A DNA stretch of 64,000 nt from Flaccisagitta enflata (taxonomy: Eukaryota; Chaetognatha; Sagittoidea; Aphragmophora), in contig OZ231127.1 in assembly GCA_965153355.1 (NCBI GenBank), positions 64,170,001 through 64,234,000 of the forward strand. The letters run 5' to 3'. Shown here piece by piece: positions 1 to 10,812 of the stretch (position 1 is the stretch's first letter; each line of letters begins with the position of its first letter). Under the pieces are notes generated by a model. The model did not search any database, had not been told where the DNA came from, and saw only the letters and a list, made by a program, of their open reading frames with translations. The position numbers were made by a program, and so were the translations under genes.

Positions 1-354
1 TTTAATTACTACCCGAATTAAAAAGAACGCAAGTTTTTCATAGAAGTCCTTCAATAGGACTTTTTTTTTCTGAGCAGAATTATGCAAGTTCGTTTGGTTT
101 ATTTGAGCTTCCATGCATCATAACTAAGAGTTTTGGTCATCCGGTTCAAGTTGATGCAGAAAAATACCCGTGCAAAAAAAATTACATGAATTTCAGAAAT
201 TTTCGCTTTTGCCTTTCAAATAGATCCACAATGATTAAGGTTTTTATTATGATCAATCACACTCAGTGCTTCATTTTTCATCACAGATATGGAGGAAAAA
301 ATATAAGAACTATGAAAGCAGAGTGCATGGGTAGAACAATGCCTGATTGCTCAT

Positions 355-993
355 GGCTGTGCAATAGACCCATTTTTTTCCGAGACTTTTGTAGTTAGAA
401 AACATATGACAGTGCCATATTGTTGCAAAGTCTATCTGCTATCATAATGTAAAAAGAAAAAAACAATTTTCAAAATTCTTGGCTCGGGTTTTGAACGGTG
501 AAATTTGCTAAAAGTATAGGAAATTGAAAATTTCAAAATGAAAATTTTTAAAATCTGATTGCAGATTCTTATTCTCCATGAAAAAGTATGTACACAAAGT
601 ATAATTCATTTTTTAAAATTCCTATGGGAACATGACAAAAAATCTGATTTTTGTTGAAAAAAGCGAACAAAAGAACAATTACGCGCTTTTCGTTAGTTTT
701 TTTAATATTTGACAGGCTTCTTGTAAAAATATAAAAAAAAGAAGAGCACTTTTCATTTATACTTTTTCATGAAGAATCTGAATCTGCAATCAGATTTCAA
801 AAATTTTTATTTTGAAATTTTCATTTTCCTATATTTTTAGTAAATTTCACCGTTCGAAACCCAAGCCAAAAATTTTGAAAATTGTTTTTTTCTTTTTACA
901 ACATGATAGCAGATAAAGTTTGCAACAATATGGCATTGTCATATGTTTTCTAGCTACAAAAGTCTCGGGAAAAAATGGGTCTACTGTGCAATT
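355..993. mobile_element. Foldback (long inverted repeat) element
   Basis: The left arm (about 355-600) and right arm (about 755-993) are inverted copies with scattered mismatches. Landmarks shared in inverse orientation are AGAAAACATATGAC, GCCATATTGTTGCAAA, AACGGTGAAATTT and AATCTGATTGCAGATTC. The centre is near 680. No coding potential is seen. The arms are long relative to the loop, as in foldback or snap-back MITE-like elements. Confidence 0.75.
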
Positions 994-1086
994 ACTCCAT
1001 CCTCACCCCAAATCTACCTTTTTTTTTCTCTTTTTGCATTAAGAAATTTTGACTCATACACCTCCAAGTAATTATAACTTCTAAAC

Positions 1087-1368
1087 GAAACAAGCCCGAT
1101 CAGGCAATGATGCGTCCTGACTGTCTCTGCGTGTATTGACTTTGGTGCTAAACTTGAACGGACAGACAGATGAAGACATAGTATCAAATGAGGCTCACAA
1201 AATATCCTAACGACTTGATACATGACGTCCTTGCGGCTGAAAAGTGCCAAAAACCGCGATTTTCAAGGAGGCGTAACGGATGGATGGACGGACAGACGAA
1301 CGGACGGATGGACAGACGAATGGACGGACGGACAGACCCTCTTATAGAGATGGAAGGACGCATCTAAA
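1087..1368 (+). mobile_element. Hairpin-ended short element, GATGCG subfamily
   Basis: Begins with ACAAGCCCGATCAGGC, has an internal GGAC/GGAT run (1280-1340) and ends in GACGCATCTAAAAA. It resembles the copy at 10439-10670. The short ORFs inside it are not genes. Confidence 0.55.
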
Positions 1369-1513
1369 AAGCTACTGATGTGGGATTGCTCTCAAAAGAA
1401 AGCCCTTGAAAAAATCTTCAATTTGGTCACCGATAAATCATATCCAGAGTGAACCAAAGGCGCAAAACTCAGCTCTAGAAAAACTTGCGTTATTTTTAAT
1501 TCGCGTAGTACAT

Positions 1514-2055
1514 TGGCAACCGGAAAGGGAAGTCTAAAACGGAAGCAGTAAAATGGCCCGGTAGTTTCTTAGGGCATTGGCATTTTAAATTCTGGCAAAA
1601 CCTGTGTTATAATAGGAACATTTGCACGGCAGATTGTGGAGTAATCAGGTTGGAAAAAAAGTTGACTGATTTTTTAAACGAGCGAACAGACTATGAAAAT
1701 ATGATAAAAAAATGAAAAATCAATCATTTTGCTTGTCTAGTATTATGTAGAAAGGGCCCATAGAGTCAGAATGTCATTTTTCAATGAGTAAAAATAAGAG
1801 AGGTTTAGAGAAATGAGACTCACTTTGAAATAAGATACTTTTGCGCTTGTAAAAAGGCCTGTACGCCGCTGTACTCAAGGGGGCATATAGTTTTGACCAT
1901 GCTGATTCTAAATCTGGTTTCATTTTTTTTCCAATTTCATCCGAGGCAACGCGATGAAAATAATAAGAGGAAGCATCTCTTTAAAAGTACCAACCAAAAC
2001 AGTGTCATGGAAATTGCGCGTAAAACGCAAGTGAACAGTTCGTGGTTTGCGCTCG
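1514..2055. other. AT-rich non-coding stretch
   Basis: No open frame, repeat or RNA signal is recognisable here. It lies within the putative large second intron of the minus-strand KDM3-type gene. Confidence 0.5.
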
Positions 2056-2061
2056 TATATT

Positions 2062-2063
2062 TG

Positions 2064-2118
<55 letters not shown>

Positions 2119-2146
2119 GATGTCGTTGTTGATGTCGTTGATGTTT

Positions 2147-2224
<78 letters not shown>

Positions 2225-2362
2225 TTAATGTTGTTGTTGTTGTTTTTAATGTTGTTGTTGTTTTTAATGTTGTTGTTGTTGTTGTTGTTGTTTTTTATTG
2301 TTGTTGTTGTTGTTGTTGTTTTTTATTGTTGTTTTTCATGTTGTTTTTCATGTTGTTTTTAA

Positions 2363-2402
<40 letters not shown>

Positions 2403-2500
2403 GCTGTTGTTGTTGTTGTTGCTTTTGTTGTTGTTGTTGTTGTTGCTTTTGTTGTTGTTGTTGTTGTTGTTGCTTTTGTTGTTGTTGTTGTTGTTGGTTT
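2062..2500 (+). repeat. (GTT)n microsatellite, interrupted
   Basis: Long TTG/GTT arrays are broken by GTC, TTTTTAAT and GCT/GCTTTT variants. Poly-Val, poly-Leu and poly-Cys frames across it are artefacts of the repeat. Confidence 0.95.
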
Positions 2501-2560
2501 TAGTGGCTTTTTTTCTCTTTATTGTTCTCATACTGTTCTATACTTCAATGTCATCATATT

Positions 2561-2881
2561 TGTTGAGCGCATGTTCGGCTACTGGAAGATGTTGATGACG
2601 TACATGCCAAATGTACGCGCGTTGACCGCCGAAAGCTTTACTCTTTCTGCAATGAACAAGACTCACGTTTGGCTTTCGGCGAAAAGTGACGAGAAACGCC
2701 GTGCAATAGTGACTCAGGCGCAGAAAGACGTGCCAACGCTAAGAAAGAGATACAAAGAACGCCAGGTAGCCTTACCATCAGTCACAGCAACACAAACACA
2801 AACACTAATACCCATGCACAAACACTTAATAGATATTAACTAAATGACATAAGAATAATATAGGACACCCGCTCATCCAAG

Positions 2882-2951
<70 letters not shown>

Positions 2952-3035
2952 TATATATATATAAACACACACACACACACACACACACACAAATAAACAC
3001 ACACACACGTACACGCACACACACGTACACGCACA

Positions 3036-3096
<61 letters not shown>

Positions 3097-3482
3097 AGAC
3101 ACAGACACATGATTGTCAGGTCTAACTTGCAATATCACAATGCATGGTACGTCTCAGGCTGAAATCTTACGCATTAGACGGGAAAACCTCGCCGCCAAAC
3201 GCGCAGAGAAAGCACGAAAAGAATAGGCAAAATCGGCGGAGAAGGAGCGACTTAACGATCGACTCCAAGCAATTGGTGGATTGTGGAAGACGCCAGAAGC
3301 AGTCGACAAGGGGTTTGAGAAGCTATAGACCCGCAAACGCGGCGAACAAAAGGCCTTGTTGGACGCGACGAAGACCCAAACTCCATTTCCAAGAAGAACC
3401 AGCAAAGCTGAGCTGCTTTTCACACGACAAGAAAGCTTTTTCTCTCGAAGAAATGACGCAAAGGTTGAAACAAATTGCGTAA
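2561..3482 (+). pseudogene. Decayed mobile-element-type protein gene (C-terminal part)
   Basis: One frame from about 2561 to 2780 encodes a basic, helical stretch (ERMFGYWKMLMTYMPNVRAL, later WLSAKSDEKRRAIVTQAQ). A (CA)n block interrupts it, then a second homologous-looking stretch runs from about 3157 (RRENLAAKRAEKARKE) to a stop at about 3480 (FSLEEMTQRLKQIA). The second part has two in-frame TAG codons, each one C-to-T change away from CAG, and needs a frameshift near 3365. The pattern resembles the C-terminus of proteins I associate with dispersed mobile-element families in invertebrates; this is memory of the style, not a verified match. It sits antisense inside the KDM3 gene's left intron. 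Host function is unlikely. Confidence 0.5.
2881..3092. repeat. (CA)n microsatellite with (TA)n and variant units
   Basis: Dinucleotide CA array broken by ATATATATAT at about 2950-2962 and by GTACACGC variants near 3009-3035. It splits the decayed gene at 2561-3482. Confidence 0.95.
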
Positions 3483-4136
3483 TTCAAGCAAGCAGACTCG
3501 AAATCCACATAGCCATCACGACATACTTAACCATGGCTGGTATCTTTAGCCTTTTTGCAGTCATATTTTTGATTCAACTGAGATTTAATAATTTATTCAG
3601 CAAGCATGCTAACTCGAAAACCACGTTGCCGATGCGAAATTCTTATCCATGACCAGTATCTTAACCTATTTGCAGTTGTATCTTTTTATCAAATGGAGAT
3701 TCAGGGCGTGATTCTAGTAAAGATGAAAAACGCGTTTTTCCTGTGAAACGCGTTTACAGAATTTCAACTGTCTCACAAGGGGGTGAGCAAAGTGAGTGAG
3801 CAAGCCCGTGAACAAAGCAAGTGAGCGGAGCAAAGCGGAGCGCTGGGGAGTGGGCAGAGTGAGCGATGCGAGCGAACAAACAAATGTAGCGAGTGACTGA
3901 GTGGCCCGTCAAAAACGCGGTTGTCACGAGTAGAAACAGACCCCTTATGAATTCTACTCACTGCATGATCTCAAACATTCATATACAATTCGTGCATTTC
4001 TTTTTCATTCAATGGCGCTTTATGTTTTTACAAAATTTTATCGTATTGAATAAACAATTTCTTTCCGTCTTTTGTTCAGTTTTGATTTTATGTCGCGGAC
4101 TCTATAAAGGCTATATCCGCTATATCAGTTGTCCAT
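3483..4136. other. Non-coding stretch with degenerate GAGC-rich repeats
   Basis: No gene is seen. Between about 3780 and 3900 there is an irregular run of GAGCAAAG/GAGTGAGC-like units. The remainder is AT-rich. Confidence 0.5.
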
Positions 4137-4394
4137 CTTTTTTTAGTTGCGGACACCCAACTCTATAAGAGGCTTTGTCCGTCCGTTGGTCCGTCGGTCA
4201 GTCAGTCCAATGATCCGTTGGTCCGTTGGTCTATGGTGTTCGAGTTGAAAAATGTGAAAACATGTATTTTAGACGCTGCTGTGTGATAGTCCGTGTGTGT
4301 GAGTGTGTTTGGGGTGGGCGAGGGTGTGAATGGGGGTTGTAGGCCCCTGCCCACCCGCCCGCAATGATATTGTGACCCTGCGTCACTTGTTCTA
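4137..4394 (-). mobile_element. Hairpin-ended short element, long GTTGCG subfamily
   Basis: Starts TTTTTAGTTGCGGACACCCAACTC, i.e. the T-run then the terminal hairpin (one side slightly decayed). A GTCC/GTTGGTCC run follows, then CCCCTGCCCACCCG, ending GTGACCCTGCGTCACTTGTTCT, whose GTGAC/GTCAC arms form the second hairpin. Compare 42494-42715 and 40735-40974. A (GA)n array begins directly beyond it. Confidence 0.8.
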
Positions 4395-4407
4395 TTGACC
4401 AGTGAAA

Positions 4408-4436
4408 GAGAGAGAGAGAGAGAGAGAGAGAGTATT

Positions 4437-4505
<69 letters not shown>

Positions 4506-4531
4506 CAGACAGACAGACAGACAGACAGACA
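4408..4531. repeat. (GA)n microsatellite followed by (GACA)n
   Basis: GA array with one short unique interruption (ATTGACC at about 4433-4440), passing into CAGA units at about 4504-4531. Confidence 0.95.
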
Positions 4532-4890
4532 GAGACACGTCGATAAGACAACGACCCACCGCTTGCCCTTTCCCACACCCCTCGACGTTGCCACGTTGTT
4601 TTAAAAATCACCATCACTTAGCAGTTTTGAGGAAGATTAAAGGATCATTGTCCTTTACTTTTGTGGTGATGTACGGCTTAAATGAGTCTTTGTGGTGAAG
4701 TATTAGGTGGGTGATGTGACATGCTCATTTTGGACGGGTACCCAGCATGTTCCAAGTCGAATTTTCATCGCCAAACGGATTTCAATCAGTTAGAAAGTTA
4801 AATCCAAACAAGTGACAGCCTCGCTAGAACGGCGCTAAAATCAATATAGCGCGTAATATGTTAGAAAATTAGTTAAAATATGCAATATGG

Positions 4891-4933
4891 GGTATCAATC
4901 GAAAGCCCTTGATATTCTGCATCGATTGATACC
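4891..4933. other. Short perfect hairpin
   Basis: GGTATCAATCGA (4891-4902) and TCGATTGATACC (4922-4933) form a 12-bp perfect inverted repeat around a 19-base loop. No further role is evident. Confidence 0.6.
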
Positions 4934-5083
4934 AATAATTGTGGTTTCGGAGAAAAAAATTTTTTTCGTCATACTTTCCTAGTTATAATTGGAGAGAGGA
5001 TATAGCCACAAGCTTTCTACTTACTGGGCCATCTTGAGCTACGGTTTCTGTGCAGTGTGCACCCAAGTTTTTAAGAGATACCA

Positions 5084-5475
5084 TGTACAGACAGGACCCT
5101 AATAAGAGCGGAGGAGGGACCTTAAGTGTTACCTGACCCCCCTACAGCTCATACGGTTCAATCAATTTCCACAATTGCAGCGTTGGTTGACAGCTTAGAT
5201 GAATAGAAATGGCGCCATCGTGGCGATTTTTCAATTTCCACCCAGAAACCCTTCAAAGCACCCCTAAAGCCCAAAAAATTAAATGATCTTTTTGCCACAA
5301 TTTTGATGTAACATTGGCCTGTTGAGGGAGTTAAACGTGGAAATTGAAAAATCGCCACGGTGACGCCAATTGTATCCACCTAAGGTGTCAACCGCCACTG
5401 CAAGTGAAGAAATTGAATGAACCATGTGAGCTGTAGGGAGTCCCTCCTCCGCTCTTATTAGGGTCCCGTCCGTAA
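5084..5475. mobile_element. Foldback element
   Basis: The left arm (about 5084-5250) and right arm (about 5320-5475) are inverted copies. Shared landmarks are GGACCCTAATAAGAGCGG, AGGAGGGAC, CTACAGCTCA, GGTTGACA and CGATTTTTCAATTTCCAC. The centre is near 5285. Small overlapping ORFs on the minus strand are products of this repeat. Confidence 0.75.
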
Positions 5476-5794
5476 TTGTGAGGTGCAATAGCTCACCTCG
5501 GGGTCAACTAAGTCGCGATTGTCAACCAGGGCGAGGAAGGAGTCACGTAATGCGCGAACCAGAGTTTTACTTCTGATGTGATTCTTGACAATGCCCGTCC
5601 GGTCAACCAAAACACGCGAAAATCTCTGGAGTAAAACATGGATGAATAGTACAGGTTTGTATGGATTAGAAGATTATAATGCCAAACGTCACTTTCTTAT
5701 GATTTATGTCCACAATCTGTCACACCGCAGCCAGCCACTCTTTAATAGCCAGATAGAGGTCTAAAATCCTCCCCCCCCGGTCTTTGATTTCTTC

Positions 5795-6078
5795 CCCAAA
5801 GTCCTGCAGAACACAAAGGGGGACTTTTGATCGTCCGTCCGTTCGTCCATCCGTCCGTTCATTAGTCCCCCAGGCCTGAAATCTACCCTATCAGGCCTGA
5901 AACATGTCCTCTCAGGCCTGAAATCTGCCCTCTTAGATTCACAGCCTGAGAGGGCAGATTTCAGGCCCGAGAGGACAGATTTTAGTTTGAGAGGGCAGAT
6001 TTCAGGCCTGAGAGGGCCTGGGGGACAGATGGACGGACGAATGGACAAACAAAGGTCCCCCTGTGTTCTACAGGCCTT
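5795..6078. mobile_element. Foldback element with GTCC arms and tandem 20-mers
   Basis: Outer arms CTGCAGAACACAAAGGGGGAC (about 5802) and GTCCCCCTGTGTTCTACAG (about 6054-6072) are inverted. Next inside come GTCCGTCC / GGACGGAC runs and CCCCCAGGCC / GGCCTGGGGG. The core (5873-6020) is made of roughly 20-bp units of the type CAGGCCTGAAATCTGCCCTC, with orientation flipping at about 5940. The whole can fold as one hairpin. Confidence 0.7.
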
Positions 6079-6398
6079 CGTCCCCTGCTTCTCATTCCAA
6101 TTTACAACCATGCAAAGCAGGGCAACGGGTTTCGCTGACCACATATTGCCCTTGGCCGACCTGTTCAGAGACAATTATTGTCAGATCGGAAATCTCAGCC
6201 TGGGAGCATTGAATTGCCCTTAATTTTTCCCTAGACCTAGGCTTGCGGCCATGGTTTTATTTGTATGTAGAATAGTACTATACGTATGATGTTGTATGAA
6301 CTGTCTTCGTGACGAATAAAAGATCATTATTAACTACACTGCAATTTATCAAGCTGAAGTGTTTGTTTTTTGCATACAAAATAAAAGCGTAGTCTTAC

Positions 6399-7392
6399 AT
6401 AGCAGGGCCAGACAGTGTTGGGCCCCAACTTGGCCGTTTCTTTGACGTCGATTCGATTCTTGGTGACGCTGACGCCGCTTTTCTTCCGAAGAGCGCCTTG
6501 AGGATAAGCAAAACTCCGATCGGGCGCTGGAGTATGCAGGATGTGACGCCGCACCCAAACCACGTCAGACTCAACAATGAAGACTGAGAATCGCCCTCGC
6601 AGCTGAAGCCACTCCCGTTGCTCGAAAGAAATGCAGTCAAACTCAACCAGAACCTTGAAAGCGTTAAGGGGGGGGGGGAGGGAAACATTTGGAACACCTT
6701 TCATGTGACTGATCTGAAAAAAAACCCAAAATTTATGTCAATATCTTAGACTTAGTATAAATAGAAAAAAATGAGTCTCTTTATTGCATTTCCAGTCCTC
6801 TGTTATTGGTTAAAATGATAGTCTTCTTTTTTGCAGAAAAAAAATCTTTCACGTTACTAGCCCCATGTTGAGATGAATGATTCGCAAAAGAAATAAATCA
6901 ATATCAGACATCCCATTAAAAAAGATACTTTCAAGGTTAGGATAAAGCGCCTAAAGCGGTTAACCCCGTTGATGCCAGAACCAAGAACCTTAACTGAATG
7001 TTAATTGCGTGATAAGTAGGGTGTGAAGGCGGTCGATTTTGTTGCCGCTTTCACCGCTTCCGTTTTAATTGCTTTTTTTTTTCAAAGTTCAAATACGAGC
7101 AGCTATCCCATCCTCCAAATTGGAAGCAGTCAATCGCTTCCACATCCTTAGTGATAAGATATGTAGGTACCTCAAATTCAGACGAGGCAAGATGGCGAGA
7201 GCTGGTGGCTCTGACGATTCCGGATCTCCATTGCCAGTCGGTAAGTTTGGTGGACTTGAGCGACTTGGAGGACGATGCAGTGGACGTCCTGGGAACCTCG
7301 ACGGCGAGGAAACGTCGGCCGGGAAGCAACGCTTCGATTTCGGAAGTGGATAGCGTGGAGGTGGACGATGCTCCGCAGGACGAGGATGACAT
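6399..7392 (-). CDS. KDM3: KDM3/JMJD1-type histone H3K9 demethylase, N-terminal exons (partial gene)
   Basis: Exon 1 coding is 7392-7171 (ATG at 7392-7390, 74 residues); exon 2 is 6653-6399 (85 residues). The GT-AG splice is in phase 0 (GAG|gtacct ... ctttcaag|GTTCTG). Exon 1 carries GRRFLAVEVPR (about 25-35) and a WQWRSGIVRA segment (about 53-62). Exon 2 begins VLVEFDCISFEQREW and continues FIVESDVVWVRR. This order and spacing match the N-terminal region of animal KDM3A/JMJD1C proteins (GRRFL, WLSGTIRAV, VEFDGESW, FLVEHNLVLAERK), which precedes the zinc finger and JmjC domains. The family removes H3K9 methylation in the nucleus. Exon 2 ends with a strong donor (TAT|gtaaga); no following exon was found in the remaining 6.4 kb, so the catalytic part lies outside the window. 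The start context is CAACGATGT. A link to HR (hairless) is less likely than KDM3. Homology recognised by eye. Confidence 0.82.
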
Positions 7393-8129
7393 CGTTGGCG
7401 GCGCAAATCCCTCCTTAGCTGTTTTTTTTTATTTAGCGAGATCCAAATTCCGTCGTCATCGTTGCTTCTCCTTTCAAGCTCCAAACAACAGGATGACAGA
7501 GGGTTCAATGTTTACTCCACCTATTTCGTCATTTTGGGCCTACAGTTGTCCAAATTGCGCTAAACGATGAAGGCAAATTCTAATTATGCTATGAAAAGTT
7601 AAAATTTGAAATTTCCTTCCATTTGCGAATTCTTCCAAATGAAGAAATTCCAGGTTTAATCCATTATCGCCTAAGAAAACCAACGGGTCTGGAAAGAGAA
7701 AACAAAGCGTAAGCGTAAGCGCATCTTGTTTGCAATATACTTAATTGCAAGACGAAATGTCGATAACAGTATAAGGCGACTGGGCGAATAGACATAGTTC
7801 AGAGCTGTTATTCTTTCTTTTTTTTCTGAAAATAAAGGGGAGAGCATGGCAAACAAAATCAGTGATAGGCAAAATTGCATAAGAATGGAAAAGTAACAGT
7901 AGTTTTTTCGTATTCTTTATTAGATACTTAGCGAGACCAGAGACGAGCGGATAGAGTAATAACAATAATCGCAGAATAAGAGAATAACAGAGGTCCCACA
8001 GAACGTAGAGCGACGGAAATAAGTAGTACAGCGAAAGCGTCACGACGCCCGCGACGGTAACTACATTAGAGGAGAGATACCAAAAACAGAGACCCGTGTC
8101 AGTCAGTCTGCGTGCGAGCATGTGCATGC

Positions 8130-8141
<12 letters not shown>
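7393..8141. promoter_or_regulatory. 5' flank of the KDM3-type gene; no discrete motif
   Basis: This is upstream of the KDM3 start on the minus strand, so it should hold the 5' UTR and promoter. I see no TATA-like element at a sensible distance. The overlapping small ORFs are not convincing. Confidence 0.3.

Positions 8142-8206
<65 letters not shown>
8142..8206. repeat. (GA)n microsatellite
   Basis: Uninterrupted GA repeat preceded by a short TG run (about 8128-8141). Confidence 0.95.
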
Positions 8207-8209
<3 letters not shown>

Positions 8210-8288
8210 TGCAGCTGTCTAGACCTAGATTCTTTCATGCACTAGGAACACGACGCTTCTGCTTAGTAGAAGCGCTTGGATTCGAAGG

Positions 8289-8389
8289 ATGAAAAGAAGC
8301 AGCGGTGGATGGTTGGTACGGCTCGGCCTCGAAATGCTGCAGCGTATTCAGACGACGCTGCAGCAACCGCGCCTAACACGCACTGGGTA
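8289..8389 (+). CDS. Possible short first exon, unknown protein
   Basis: An ATG at 8289 opens about 33 codons beginning MKRSSGGWLVRLGLEMLQ and ending before a possible donor (CTGG|gtacgc). It is more GC-rich than its surroundings and basic/amphipathic, as a leader might be. No continuation is proven; it could be chance. Confidence 0.25.
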
Positions 8390-8608
8390 CGCTCTCACTT
8401 TACATCTAATTTCTATTAACAGTAGACGCCTGCCTTGCACGGTAGTAACACACCAGAATTTGCTGCGGTGTTACTTCGTGTATCACTATTGACTATATCT
8501 GCGCTTGTACATGTATCATGCTAGAGAGGCAGGATGAATTTGATAACCCTTTCCCTAGGAAATGCAGTGGGTTAAGAACTTCAGGGCTGATTAGTCATAA
8601 TTATAAAG

Positions 8609-8925
<317 letters not shown>

Positions 8926-8949
8926 GAGTTAAAAACTAATAGGTTGACT

Positions 8950-9510
8950 TGATTACCTCAGGATGTACTTTTCTGCAAGTTGTATGACGATCCTTGCTTG
9001 AGTCGGGCAAATAATGCCTTGGGCCACAAATGGAGAAGAAAGTGGCGAAAACAAGTACGTAGCCTGGCGTCTACAATCACTTTTTTTATTTTATAAGAGA
9101 CCAGTCTATAAGAAACATGAGCCTGAGATTTGCCAAAACTTTAAGAACAAAATAGGAGACAACCCAGCCTGAGATTTAGTTTAGGCTATTTTCAAAAGAA
9201 CTTTATTTTAGTATCTTAGTTAAAGAATGAATTGTATTCAAAATTTTCAGAAATATAGTTTTTTTACTTCTAAAAATGACTTCTTTTTCTAGTTTGTCTA
9301 TGAAATCCAGCATTAATAAAAAAAAAACATGATGACTATCAAGTCTAAGATAAACTTGTTATAAATCAGGTATTTTTATACAATTTAAATTTTTGTAAAC
9401 ATTGAAGAAATTAAGAACACTTTAGGAGAATTTCAGGCTGATAATGGCTGAAAAATTAAGAACACCCTGGCTGATTTAAAAAAAAGTCTCTCTTATATAA
9501 AAAAAAGTGT
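8950..9510. other. AT-rich non-coding stretch
   Basis: No gene is seen. Two or three scattered AGCCTGAGATTT motifs (about 9118, 9168) resemble the dispersed 20-mer repeat found elsewhere in the window. Confidence 0.4.
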
Positions 9511-9512
9511 AT

Positions 9513-9813
9513 CGTCGCGGGCGGATGGGCAGGGGTGTACAACCCCCCCTCCCCTTCACACACACAAGCGCGCAAAGCCACATACGATAACAACCGTAGT
9601 CAGGTTGTCACAAAATTTTTAGTCGCGTGCACGCGATTCTATAACCCGCTATGTCGGTCGGTCTGTCCGTCCGTTTGTCCACGTTAACTTTTTTTAGCTT
9701 TACAGGCAGTTTTTGCGTTACTGCTCTTGCCCAAATGCCTTGGTAAGCCTTTTCATCACTGCCCCTGCCCACCCGCATGCGACTTGGGTAGCCGTGTATC
9801 CGGCCTTGTTTGC
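9513..9813 (-). mobile_element. Hairpin-ended element (GTCGCG subfamily) plus an adjacent fragment
   Basis: 9618-9813 runs from TTTTTAGTCGCGTGCACGCGATTC (terminal hairpin) through GTCCGTCC, GCTCTTGCCCAAATG and CCCTGCCCACCCGC to GCCGTGTATCCGGCCTTGTTT. 9513-9560 (TCGTCGCGGGCGGATGGGCAGGGG) is the truncated start of a second, oppositely oriented copy. Confidence 0.8.
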
Positions 9814-10069
9814 TTCTTACGAGCAAAATTTCTCCACCTGTGCGCCTCTGCCTTACTACTGTGTATGATTATTGTGTGATAAACCACTTTTGACCCTTGA
9901 TAGATGTAGTCTTGAAGCATTAGATGATCTGGTGTTCCCACTGCCCATAAGTTAGTGTAAGTTTAGAATAGAAGAAATGAGATGGTGAGAAGGGCAGCAG
10001 CCTGGTGGGTACCGGTGACCATGAAGAATTTGTTAGCCTTTAGGGTACACTAATAATGTTTTTTGTCTG

Positions 10070-10265
10070 AACGCGTAGGTCTTAAGGCTGGCATTTAAGG
10101 CCTTGAGGCTTGGGTTCGAGCTGCTATGCTGGGATTTGAGCCTCAAGGCTGGTATTAGAGCTTCAAAGCTGGAATTTGAGCTTTGAGAATGGAATTTGTG
10201 CCCTGAGTCCGGAATTTAGGTTTCCACGTCAAAATCTTGGCCTTGATGTTGTGATTTAGGCTTCT
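10070..10265. repeat. Degenerate ~20-bp tandem repeat
   Basis: About ten irregular units of the type AAGGCTGGAATTTGAGCCTTG. Related in wording to the arrays at 5873-6020, 55640-55760, 58370-58680 and 60090-60200. Confidence 0.55.
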
Positions 10266-10334
10266 TGACTAGATTTTGGAATTTAAAGGGGAGGGGTGGA
10301 TGGGAGGAGGATGAGATATGTCGGAATATGTGAA

Positions 10335-10670
10335 AGTATACACGGCTACCCCAGTTGTGTGTGGTGGGGAGAGGCCCTATTTGAGATCACTATAGCATTT
10401 GGGCAGGAGCAGTAAGGCCTAAGACTGGAAACTTAACAAGGCCGGAAACACAGCAATCCAGGCGCAGACGGTTGGGCAGGAGTAGCAATGCAAAAATCGA
10501 TCGCATTTCAAAACTGTTAGAGAGATGGACGGACCAATACAGTCGAGTTACCGTGACTAAAAACAAGCCCAGGCGGGCAACTCGATGCGTCATCTGCATG
10601 ATATCAGAAGAGGCGTGACAGACGGACGGACGGACAGACCCTTGTATAGAGATGTGCTGACGCATCTAAA
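10335..10670 (+). mobile_element. Hairpin-ended elements, one fragment and one full copy
   Basis: 10335-10430 is a 5' part (ATACACGGCTACCCCAGT ... GGGCAGGAGCAGTAAGGCC). 10439-10670 is fuller: AAGGCCGGAAACACAGC, GGGCAGGAGTAGCAATGC, GGACGGACGG and a GATGTG/CGCATC terminal hairpin followed by TAAAA. The minus-strand ORF over it is spurious. Confidence 0.75.
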
Positions 10671-10812
10671 AACCAAGTATACCGGTAATTAGGAAACGCC
10701 TCCTTCCTTACTTCTTTCCTTTCATCCCTCTTTCCTTCCTTCCTTCCTTCTTTCCTTTCGTCCTTCTTTTTTTCCTTCCTTCCTTTTCCTTTTCTCCTTT
10801 CCCTCTTCCTAT

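Larger units (their letters stand above)
1..1513. mobile_element. Outer inverted-repeat element (nested, left edge open)
   Basis: The first ~38 bases are an inverted copy of about 1480-1513; both contain the core AAAAACTTGCGTT followed by a TTTTTAATTCG-G/C-GTAGTA end, about 31 of 34 matching by eye. The span between them encloses the foldback at 355-993 and a short hairpin element. It may be a larger inserted unit whose left end lies at or beyond the window edge. A similar ATTCGCGTAGTAC end recurs at about 34139-34151. Confidence 0.4.

Noticed and set aside
2042-2595. Long poly-Leu, poly-Val and poly-Cys ORFs
   Set aside because: They are translations of GTT arrays in three frames; the same occurs at 8518-8952, 22066-22902, 28168-28604, 47275-47901 and 56277-57056.
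4202-4617. Arg/Glu or Ser/Leu repeat ORFs over GA/CT arrays (also 27116-27348, 32391-32924, 43087-43300)
   Set aside because: Dipeptide repeats from dinucleotide arrays, open in several frames at once.
10390-10665. Minus-strand ORF of 91 codons, and similar ORFs at 20710-21022, 33297-33587, 40622-40939 and 55304-55591
   Set aside because: Each lies wholly in a hairpin-ended element and shares the same translated repeat motifs (e.g. VGPSVRPS, RIHGYPS).
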